Source: Williamsia maris
Lineage (GTDB): Bacteria; Actinomycetota; Actinomycetes; Mycobacteriales; Mycobacteriaceae
Reading direction: 5' to 3'
Assembly (NCBI RefSeq): GCF_024171815.1
Contig: NZ_JAMTCJ010000004.1
Location: forward strand, 889,491 to 953,490
DNA length: 64,000 bases
Part shown: in pieces, positions 57,430 through 64,000 of the stretch
Layout: the number at the start of each line of letters is the position of its first letter
How positions within the stretch are numbered: the stretch's first letter is position 1
Made by a program: the position numbers and the translations under genes
Notes under the pieces: model-generated
The model's input: the letters and a program-made list of their open reading frames with translations, nothing else
The model's database searches: none
Told to the model about the DNA's origin: nothing

Positions 57430-58617
57430 TCAGGACTGCGCCGGAACGGTGAGGATGAGCGCGTCGCCCTGTCCACCCGCACCACACAGGGCCGCCGCAC
57501 CCACACCGCCGCCGCGTCGGGCGAGTTCGAGTGCGAGATGCAGGGTGATCCGGGCGCCGGAGGTGCCGATCGGGTGACCCATCGCGATCGCGCCGCCGTT
57601 GACGTTGACGATCTCCGGATCGATGCCGAGCTGGTCGGTCGACGCCAGTCCCACCGCGGCGAAGGCCTCGTTGATCTCCACCAGATCAAGATCCTTCGGC
57701 GCGATACCCGCACGTGCACAGGCCTTCTCGATCGCGTTGGCGGGCTGGCTCTGCAGCGTCGAATCGGGGCCGGCGACGACGCCGTGGGCACCGATCTCGG
57801 CAAGCCAGGTCAGACCGAGTTCGGTTGCCTTCTCCTTGCTCATCACCACCACCGCGGCCGCTCCGTCGGAGATCTGCGACGAGTTGCCCGCCGTGATGGT
57901 GCCGTCCTTGCGGAACGCCGGACGCAGACGCCCCAGCGAATCGGTCGTGGTGTCGGCCCGGACACCCTCGTCGGTCGTGAACTCGATCGGGTCGCCCTTG
58001 CGCTGAGGAATGCTCACCGGGACGACCTCGTCGGCGAAGACGCCGTTCTTCCAGGCCTCGGCGGCGCGCTGGTTCGAGCGGGCCGCGAACTCGTCCTGCT
58101 GCTCCCGCGTGTAGTGGGTGCGGTCGTTCTCCTGCTCGGTGAGCGCGCCCATGGGCTGGTCGGTGAACGGATCGTAGAGACCGTCGAACGCCATGTGGTC
58201 GACGAGTTCGGTGTTGCCGTACTTGAACCCACCGCGGCTGCCGGGCAGCAGGTGGGGGGCGCCGGTCATCGACTCCTGACCGCCGGCGACGATGCAGTCG
58301 AACTCGCCCGCGCGGATCAGCTGGTCGGCCAACGCGATCGCGTCGATGCCGGACAGGCACATCTTGTTGATCGTCAACGCCGCGACGTCCCAGCCGATCC
58401 CGGCCTTCACCGCCGACTGGCGGGCGGGCATCTGACCGGCGCCCGCGGTCAGGACCTGGCCCATGATCACGTATTCGACCGCCGAGGCAGGCACCTTCGC
58501 CTTCTCCAGCGCGCCTCGGATGGCGATGGCGCCGAGGTCGACCGCACTGACGTCCTTGAGGGAGCCCATCAGGCGACCGATCGGGGTACGGGCTCCGGCG
58601 ACGATGACCGATGACAT
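57430..58617 (-). CDS. acetyl-CoA acetyltransferase (thiolase, FadA4-like)
   Basis: Biosynthetic thiolase that condenses two acetyl-CoA or cleaves acetoacetyl-CoA. 395 residues with acyl Cys87 (NKMCLSG), [15 protein letters not shown] and the proton-donor Cys in [10 protein letters not shown]. It matches Rv1323. ATG start. Divergent from the methylmalonyl-CoA epimerase gene. Confidence 0.95.
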   Translation of the reverse strand: MSSVIVAGARTPIGRLMGSLKDVSAVDLGAIAIRGALEKAKVPASAVEYVIMGQVLTAGAGQMPARQSAVKAGIGWDVAALTINKMCLSGIDAIALADQLIRAGEFDCIVAGGQESMTGAPHLLPGSRGGFKYGNTELVDHMAFDGLYDPFTDQPMGALTEQENDRTHYTREQQDEFAARSNQRAAEAWKNGVFADEVVPVSIPQRKGDPIEFTTDEGVRADTTTDSLGRLRPAFRKDGTITAGNSSQISDGAAAVVVMSKEKATELGLTWLAEIGAHGVVAGPDSTLQSQPANAIEKACARAGIAPKDLDLVEINEAFAAVGLASTDQLGIDPEIVNVNGGAIAMGHPIGTSGARITLHLALELARRGGGVGAAALCGAGGQGDALILTVPAQS

Positions 58618-58712
58618 GGGGACCTCCGGTGTGTGACGGGCGGAGACGCGGTGTGCGTCTCCGGCGACCGTCGAGTGGCGACGTTTTCGGGCCCAACGCT
58701 ACCGTTGCCCTC

Positions 58713-59207
58713 ATGACAGCGTTTGCAGAGTCGCCCTCCGCGCCCGACCCCGCGTCCGGCCCCACTGCGCTCATCGGCGATCTGGTCACCGCGATCGATC
58801 ACGTGGGCATCGCGGTGAGCGACCTCGAGGCCACCAAGGCCTGGTACGCCGAGCATCTCGGTTTCGTGTGTCTGCACCAGGAGACCAACACCGACCAGGG
58901 GGTCATCGAGGCGATGGTGGGCCCGGCCGACGCGCAGATCACCGGCAGCGCACAGATCCAGCTGCTCGCCCCGTTGGACGACTCCTCCACCATCGCGAAG
59001 TTCCTCGACCGCAAGGGACCCGGACTGCAGCAGCTGGCCGTGCGGGTCGTCGACGTCGACGAGGTGGTTCGTCGACTGACCGCCAACGGCGTCCGCGTCC
59101 TGTACCCCGAGGCACGTCGTGGGACCGCCGACTCGCGCATCAACTTCGTCCATCCCAAAGACGCTGGTGGCGTGCTGCTCGAGCTGGTGGAACCCGCATC
59201 GCACTGA
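58713..59207 (+). CDS. mce: methylmalonyl-CoA epimerase
   Basis: Vicinal-oxygen-chelate enzyme that interconverts methylmalonyl-CoA isomers in propionate metabolism. 164 residues with DHVGIAVSDLEATKAWYAE near the start and RINFVHPKDAGGVLLELVE at the end, giving the metal His and Glu ligands. It matches Rv1322A. ATG chosen because residues upstream are not conserved. Confidence 0.9.
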   Translation: MTAFAESPSAPDPASGPTALIGDLVTAIDHVGIAVSDLEATKAWYAEHLGFVCLHQETNTDQGVIEAMVGPADAQITGSAQIQLLAPLDDSSTIAKFLDRKGPGLQQLAVRVVDVDEVVRRLTANGVRVLYPEARRGTADSRINFVHPKDAGGVLLELVEPASH

Positions 59208-59279
59208 GTTCGAACCGGATGTCCGTCCGATGGCGGAGTCGACTCAATGAAGTCGGCTCCACCGCGTAAACTCTGCGCC

Positions 59280-60392
59280 ATGTCCGAACACGATCACGCC
59301 TCGCAGTCCGGCCTTCCCTTCGCCATCGCCATGCGTGGCTACGACCGAGAACAGGTCAGCGAGTTCTTCAAACGCTCGGACGCGGAGATGCGTGTCATCG
59401 CCGCCGACCGTGATGCGGCTGCATCCAACGCGCGCGAGCTCGCCGAGCACCTCGACGACGCCCGCGACGAGATCGAACAGCTCCGTCGCGACGTCGACTC
59501 GTTGTCGGTGCCGGTCAGCACCGCCCAGGGCATGAGCGACCGCATCTCGCGCATGCTGCAGCTCGCGGCGGACGAGGCCTCCGAGATGCGGGCGACCGCC
59601 CAGTCGGAGGCGGCCGAGCTGCTCTCGGTGGCCCGTCAGGAGGCGGCGGCTCTACGGGCCGACGCCGCCGAGGAGGCGTCGTCGACCCTGGCCGCGGCCA
59701 ACGTGGAGTCGCAGCGTCTGCGCACCGAGGCATCCCGTCTCGAGGGCGACGCGCGCAAGCGCTCGGAGGACAACGCCGCCTTCATCGCCGACCGCACGGC
59801 CGCCATGGAGACCGAGCACAAGCGGACCATGACCGCGGCCAAGCAGGAGGCCGAGCGGATCGTGGCCAACGCGCGCGCCGAGGCCGAGGAGATCGACGTC
59901 CAGGCGCAGCGCAACCGCGAACGCGTCCAGGAGGACTTCGACGTCACGATGGCGGCCCGCCGCGACAAGGCCGTGACCGCGGTCAAGGAACTCGAGCTGT
60001 CGTCGGAGGCCACCGCACGCGATCTCATCGACAACGCATCCGCCGAATCCGATCGGCTCCTCGCCCACTCGCATTCGATCGCGACGGATCGGGTCACCCG
60101 CTCGTCGGAGCTGGTGCACAGCGCGCGTCAGCTGCGGTCACGGATGTTGGCGCAGCTCAGCGAAGTGCGTACGCAGCTCGACGACCTGCCCCGCCTGCTC
60201 GCCGAGCTGGAGGACGAGAAGGAACTCGTCGACACCGACAGCACCGATCTGCTGAACTCCGGTCTGGCCGAACACGCCAAGATCTCCCGGTCGACCGACG
60301 GACGGTCTCCGGGAGATGCTGAGACGACCGCCGACGACCAGGACGAGCAGGGATCGAACCGTACGACGCCGATGAGTCAGTCCTACCGCTGA
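59280..60392 (+). CDS. DivIVA-like coiled-coil protein
   Basis: 370 residues. The N-terminal part LPFAIAMRGYDREQVSEFFKRSDAEM is the DivIVA membrane-sensing hairpin pattern, and the middle 300 residues are almost unbroken Ala/Glu-rich coiled coil. Wag31-type proteins organise polar growth; this one differs from classical Wag31 by its longer coil and is of unknown exact role. ATG at 59280, convergent with the zinc protein gene. Confidence 0.85.
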   Translation: MSEHDHASQSGLPFAIAMRGYDREQVSEFFKRSDAEMRVIAADRDAAASNARELAEHLDDARDEIEQLRRDVDSLSVPVSTAQGMSDRISRMLQLAADEASEMRATAQSEAAELLSVARQEAAALRADAAEEASSTLAAANVESQRLRTEASRLEGDARKRSEDNAAFIADRTAAMETEHKRTMTAAKQEAERIVANARAEAEEIDVQAQRNRERVQEDFDVTMAARRDKAVTAVKELELSSEATARDLIDNASAESDRLLAHSHSIATDRVTRSSELVHSARQLRSRMLAQLSEVRTQLDDLPRLLAELEDEKELVDTDSTDLLNSGLAEHAKISRSTDGRSPGDAETTADDQDEQGSNRTTPMSQSYR

Positions 60393-60399
60393 AAACGCC

Positions 60400-60690
60400 T
60401 CAGGACCGATAGCCCGTACGGCCGCCGCGTCCACGCCAGCACCCCGTGTGCCAGTGCCGGCGGTCGTCGCCGCCCCTGTCGTCGACCGGCCACGCGACGA
60501 TGTGCGCGATCCCGGGCAGGATCGAGTGGTTGCAGCCCGGGCACAGGTAGGTCTTGGTCGCGGCCGCACCGGAGATGGGTCGGACGTGATGGTCGACCTC
60601 GTAGCCCGCAGGTCCGCTCTCCACCCGGTGCAGAGGTCCGGCCGACGCCGCTCGCGGCGGCGGGCGATCTCGTCTGTTGTGACGGGGCAT
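60400..60690 (-). CDS. small zinc-site protein downstream of nucS
   Basis: 96 residues with a basic N-terminus (MPRHNRRDR) and a likely zinc site YLCPGCNHSILPGIAHIVAWP followed by RRHWHTGCW, giving two Cys of CxxC, one His and a HxxC pair. It resembles an HNH/treble-clef type fold. It lies 7 bases behind nucS and is almost certainly co-transcribed. Function unknown; DNA binding together with NucS is only an inference. Confidence 0.75.
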   Translation of the reverse strand: MPRHNRRDRPPPRAASAGPLHRVESGPAGYEVDHHVRPISGAAATKTYLCPGCNHSILPGIAHIVAWPVDDRGGDDRRHWHTGCWRGRGGRTGYRS

Positions 60691-60697
60691 GTCGGCC

Positions 60698-61381
60698 TCA
60701 GAACAACCGGAACTCGGTGCTCTCGGTTCCCCGCAGCGCATCGTAATCCAGTATCAGGCAACGAATCCCACGATCCTCGGCCAGCGTTCGTGCCTGCGGC
60801 TTGATCAGCTGCGCCGCGAACACACCGGACACCGGGGCCAGCGTCGAGTCGCGGTTCATCAGCTCGAGGTAGCGCGTGAGCTGCTCGACACCGTCGATCT
60901 CACCGCGGCGCTTGATCTCGACGGCGACCGACCCACCGGACGCGTCACGACACAGGAGATCGACCGGCCCGATGGCCGTCATGTACTCACGGCGCACGAG
61001 CGTGTAGCCCGGTCCGAGGGTCTGTACGTGTTCGGCCAGCAACTCCTGCAGGTGTGCCTCGACGCCGTCCTTGACCAGACCGGGATCGATGCCGAGCTCG
61101 TGCGAGGAGTCGAGCTCGACCTCGCCGAGGATGATGCGGAGCTCTTCACCGGCCTTGTTCGTCACCACCCACAGGGCGGTGCCCGCGGCCCCGTCGGGAA
61201 CCGGTTGCTCGACGAGCCGGCACGGTGGGCTCATCCAGTTCAACGGCTTGTAGGCGCGGTCGTCGGCGTGCACGCTCACCGAGCCGTCGTTCTTGACCAG
61301 CAGCAGACGACGGGCCATCGGCAGATGAGCCGTCAACCGGCCCACGTAATCCACCTGGCACTCCGCGATCACCAAACGCAC
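60698..61381 (-). CDS. nucS: mismatch-specific endonuclease NucS/EndoMS
   Basis: Non-canonical mismatch repair nuclease of actinobacteria and archaea. 227 residues with the N-terminal binding domain and a PD-(D/E)xK nuclease: Glu132, Asp141 (GPVDLL), Glu155-x-Lys157 (VEIKRR). The C-terminus EFRLF is the sliding-clamp-binding type tail. GTG start at 61381, 59 bases from the divergent NUDIX gene. It matches Rv1321. Confidence 0.96.
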   Translation of the reverse strand: MRLVIAECQVDYVGRLTAHLPMARRLLLVKNDGSVSVHADDRAYKPLNWMSPPCRLVEQPVPDGAAGTALWVVTNKAGEELRIILGEVELDSSHELGIDPGLVKDGVEAHLQELLAEHVQTLGPGYTLVRREYMTAIGPVDLLCRDASGGSVAVEIKRRGEIDGVEQLTRYLELMNRDSTLAPVSGVFAAQLIKPQARTLAEDRGIRCLILDYDALRGTESTEFRLF

Positions 61382-61440
61382 CCTCCCACCTTAGGGGTCG
61401 GCGGGTTGTCGGGGCGGACCCACCCGACGATGCTGTGTGC

Positions 61441-62001
61441 GTGACCGATGTGACCCGGCTGTCGTCGAGAACCGTGTACCGCAACGCGTGGATGTCGGTC
61501 CGGGAGGACGACGTCCGACGGGCGGACGGGAGCGCGGGGATCTACGGCGTGGTGGACCGTCCGCTCGGCGTCGTCGTCGTGGCGCGCCGACCCACCGCGT
61601 CCGATGACGAGCAGATCTACCTCGTGGAGCAGTTCAGATATCCGGTCGGCGCACGTCGCTGGGAGTTCCCGGCCGGTACCGCACCGGACGGGATGGCGCT
61701 GGAGGCGGTGGCGCTCGCTGACCGCGAACTCCGCGAGGAGACCGGTCTGATCGCGGGGCGTCTCACCCATCTCGCCACCATCGACGTGGCGCCGGGGTTC
61801 TGTGCCCAACGATCGGCGATCGTGCTGGCCGAGGACCTCGTCCAGGGCGACCCGGACCGGGAGCACGAGGAGCAGGACATGCGTGGCCGCTGGTGGGATC
61901 GGTCGGAGCTCACGGCGGCGATCGGGACCGGGAGGATCTGCGACGCCCAGACGCTGGCCGCGTGGGCCTGCGTCATCAACCGCGGTTCGCCGCCTGCTTG
62001 A
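61441..62001 (+). CDS. NUDIX hydrolase, ADP-ribose pyrophosphatase-like
   Basis: 186 residues. The REXXEE catalytic core RELREETGL is present, with the downstream APGFCAQRS loop. The first Gly and Glu of the standard Nudix box are shifted or lost, so the metal site may be less canonical. Substrate probably ADP-ribose or another nucleotide diphosphate. Two GTG starts are possible (61435, 61441). Its 3' end overlaps glsA by 26 bases. Confidence 0.85.
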   Translation: MTDVTRLSSRTVYRNAWMSVREDDVRRADGSAGIYGVVDRPLGVVVVARRPTASDDEQIYLVEQFRYPVGARRWEFPAGTAPDGMALEAVALADRELREETGLIAGRLTHLATIDVAPGFCAQRSAIVLAEDLVQGDPDREHEEQDMRGRWWDRSELTAAIGTGRICDAQTLAAWACVINRGSPPA

Positions 62002-63397
62002 GCAGGACGTCCTCGGCCACCTCGACCGCTTCCGCCATCGTGGAGGTGATGGCGGCCTCCGAGGGGTTGGCAGGCAACCGCTCACGTGACCGCCGGTCCA
62101 TCCCCACGAGGATGCCGTCGGGGTCGACGATGACCCATTCCTTGCCGTCCTCGCGCAGTGACCGACGCAGACCGATCAACATGCGACGGGACACCTCGTC
62201 GATGATGCCGACACGCCTCAGCTCCACGATGATCACCTCGGAGTCCGCGCGGATCGACTCGACGCGGCGGACGACGCTCTCGGTGCCCGAGAACGTCAGG
62301 TCGCCCTGCAGCTCCAGGACGCGGATCCGGTCGCGGTGGGCGCGGAGGTAGACCTGCTCGACCGTGCTGCGGTCCGTACCCACCTCGAGCTCGTGTCCGT
62401 CGTAGGTGGAGCGGATCGTCACCCGGCTCTCCCGGGCCACGTTGAACATGTGCAGCCCCAGATCGGCCGACAGATGCCGGCAGGCCCGCACGCCGCGGAC
62501 GCTGTTGCCGTGTTCGTCGAGACGAGGCGAGTAGACGCCGATACCGAGCTGGCCGGGCAGGACTGCGAGGATCCCGCCGCCGACACCGCTCTTGGCGGGC
62601 AGCCCCACCGAGGTGACCCAGTCACCGGCGCCGTCGTACATGCCGCAGGTCGTCATCACACTCAGGACGCGACGTACGACCACCTGGTCCAACATCCGAC
62701 GGCCGGTACGGGGATTGATCCCTCCGTTGGCCAGGGTCGAACCGATCACCGCGAGATCGTCGGTGGTGACGCGCACCGAGCACTGCCGGAAGTAGAGATC
62801 CACCGCGTCCTCGGGATCGGCGGGCATGACGCCGTAGCTCTCGAGCATGTAGGCGATCGCACGGTTGCGTGACCCGCTCGCCGTCTCCGACCGGTACACC
62901 GCATCGTCCAACGACAGTCGACGCCCGGCACACCCGGAATAGAAATCGAGGATTGTCCGGAACGCCTCATCGACGTCGCCGACATCGGTCGTGCCGTCCT
63001 CGTCGCCGGGAGCGAGAAGCAGTGCCGCCGCGGTGATGGCGCCGGCGTTGATCATCGGGTTCTTCGGATTGCGTGTTCGAGCGTCGACGCTGATCTCGTT
63101 GAAGGCCTCGCCGGACGGCTCGACCCCGATGTGGGCGTCGACGGTCTCGACACCCCGCAGGGACAGCGCGAGCGCGTACGTGAGGGCCTTGGAGATCGAC
63201 TGGATGGTGAACTCGAGGGACGAGTCACCGATCGAGTAGACATGTCCGTCGTGGACGGCCACCGACACCGCGAACCTGTCCGGGTCGACCGCTGCGAGCT
63301 CGGGGATGTAATCGGCCAGTTCACCAACGTTGTTCACCACGCAGTCGGATTCGATATGACGCAGATAATCGACCACGACGGACACCATGCTGCCCAT
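61976..63397 (-). CDS. glsA: glutaminase with C-terminal STAS domain
   Basis: Serine-type glutaminase releasing ammonia from glutamine. The 473-residue protein has catalytic Ser67 and Lys70 (SISK), then NPMINAGAI, a GVGGG segment and a C-terminal STAS domain from about 355 to 440 (VEQVYLRAHRDRIRVLELQGDL... RRVGIIDEVSRRM). Standard bacterial GlsA is about 310 residues, so this is the fused form seen in actinobacteria. Start ATG at 63397; a second at 63388. It begins 24 bases after the rRNA terminator. Confidence 0.93.
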   Translation of the reverse strand: MGSMVSVVVDYLRHIESDCVVNNVGELADYIPELAAVDPDRFAVSVAVHDGHVYSIGDSSLEFTIQSISKALTYALALSLRGVETVDAHIGVEPSGEAFNEISVDARTRNPKNPMINAGAITAAALLLAPGDEDGTTDVGDVDEAFRTILDFYSGCAGRRLSLDDAVYRSETASGSRNRAIAYMLESYGVMPADPEDAVDLYFRQCSVRVTTDDLAVIGSTLANGGINPRTGRRMLDQVVVRRVLSVMTTCGMYDGAGDWVTSVGLPAKSGVGGGILAVLPGQLGIGVYSPRLDEHGNSVRGVRACRHLSADLGLHMFNVARESRVTIRSTYDGHELEVGTDRSTVEQVYLRAHRDRIRVLELQGDLTFSGTESVVRRVESIRADSEVIIVELRRVGIIDEVSRRMLIGLRRSLREDGKEWVIVDPDGILVGMDRRSRERLPANPSEAAITSTMAEAVEVAEDVLLKQAANRG

Positions 63398-63420
63398 CCA
63401 AGCAGACGGTCTCGGAAATG

Positions 63421-63462
63421 ACTGAAGCCCCGGAAACCGATGATGGTTTCCGGGGCTTCAGT
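63421..63462 (-). terminator. rRNA-operon terminator
   Basis: Perfect 18-bp stem ACTGAAGCCCCGGAAACC (63421-63438) with 63445-63462 and loop GATGAT, 9 bases after the 5S end in its direction of transcription. One of the strongest hairpins in the window. It also lies just upstream of glsA, so it separates that gene from the rRNA operon. Confidence 0.92.
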
Positions 63463-63470
63463 AAGTTGTG

Positions 63471-63587
63471 TTCGGCGGTGTCCTACTCTCCCACACTGAT
63501 TAGGGTGCAGTACCATTGGCGCTGGAGGGCTTAGCTTCCGGGTTCGGGATGGGACCGGGCGTTTCCCCTCCGCTATGGCCGCCGTAA
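63471..63587 (-). rRNA. 5S ribosomal RNA
   Basis: Reverse-complement reading gives the actinobacterial 5S sequence from TTACGGCGGCCATAGCGG through CGGTCCCATCCCGAACCC to GGACACCGCCGAAC, 117 bases. Ends are accurate to about two bases. Confidence 0.95.
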
Positions 63588-63730
63588 CTCTGCGAAACAG
63601 AGACACGAACATAACGGTGAAACCATTCTTGCGTCTGGATTCTATGTGTTTGTTTGTGTGTTGTTTCAGATATTGCACAGTGGATGCGAAACAAATTCAA
63701 ATCTATTGCTTTTATTTGAAGGTTGTTGTT
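63588..63730 (-). other. 23S-5S spacer
   Basis: AT-rich 143-base spacer with no tRNA gene. It contains a small hairpin CTCTG-CGAAA-CAGAG (63588-63602) and an inverted pair TTCAAAT/ATTTGAA, which could serve rRNA processing. Composition is far lower in GC than the rest of the window. Confidence 0.8.

Positions 63731-64000
<270 letters not shown>

Overview
The window is high-G+C actinobacterial DNA of the order Mycobacteriales. A Gordonia-like organism fits best, but the species cannot be fixed from the sequence. Markers are a single-polypeptide bacterial type I fatty acid synthase followed by acpS, the CysM-CysO-Mec cysteine pathway, GlgE/GlgB, NucS/EndoMS mismatch repair, an LdtB-type L,D-transpeptidase, and many GTG starts with ATGA/GTGA overlaps. 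From memory of gene order, 38.3-61.4 kb matches M. tuberculosis Rv1321-Rv1343c almost gene for gene in inverted orientation, with glgP (Rv1328) missing. bcp-acpS-fas (5.1-15.9 kb) matches Rv2521-Rv2524c.

Layout. 1-280: the window opens with the 3' end of a tRNA-His gene without its 5' part, followed by a perfect terminator; this looks like the distal attachment site of an integrated element whose body lies to the left. 0.4-6.3 kb: an MFS exporter, an acyl-CoA dehydrogenase, an L,D-transpeptidase lipoprotein, tRNA-Lys, a DUF3618 protein, peroxiredoxin Bcp and a TetR regulator. 6.3-16 kb: acpS and fas, with a 530-base control region containing palindromes. 16.4-25.7 kb: a HIT protein, a 1388-residue SF1 helicase with a C-terminal nuclease-like domain (possible defence or repair protein), a rhodanese without its catalytic cysteine, a DEAD-box RNA helicase and a FadD15-like acyl-CoA ligase followed by an OpgC-like membrane acyltransferase.

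26.8-38.1 kb is an accessory catabolic block that interrupts the conserved order: epoxide-hydrolase-type hydrolase, Baeyer-Villiger-type monooxygenase, cytochrome P450 with two operator palindromes, a Fis-type (AcoR/MimR-like) activator, and divergently an amidohydrolase, a DUF59 protein and a zinc alcohol dehydrogenase. The last three are the accessory genes normally found downstream of propane monooxygenase (prmABCD/mimABCD), but no monooxygenase subunit or GroEL is present. A consensus CRP/GlxR site sits just before the amidohydrolase. A quinol-monooxygenase-like protein, an isopenicillin-N-synthase-like dioxygenase and a flavoprotein follow.

38.2-63.4 kb is conserved core: tRNA-Leu, rdgB-rph-(cAMP phosphodiesterase)-murI-rhomboid-cysM-cysO-mec-P1 peptidase-DUF2017-clpS on the minus strand; pncB-dinG-glgE-glgB on the plus strand; thioredoxin, MFS, thiamine-binding protein, DUF3817 and thiolase on the minus strand; then methylmalonyl-CoA epimerase, a DivIVA-like coiled-coil protein, nucS with a small zinc-site protein, a NUDIX hydrolase and a glutaminase-STAS fusion. 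CysO ends in Gly-Gly-Arg-Arg instead of the expected Gly-Gly. The window closes with a minus-strand rRNA operon end: terminator, 5S rRNA, an AT-rich spacer and the 3' part of 23S rRNA running off the edge.
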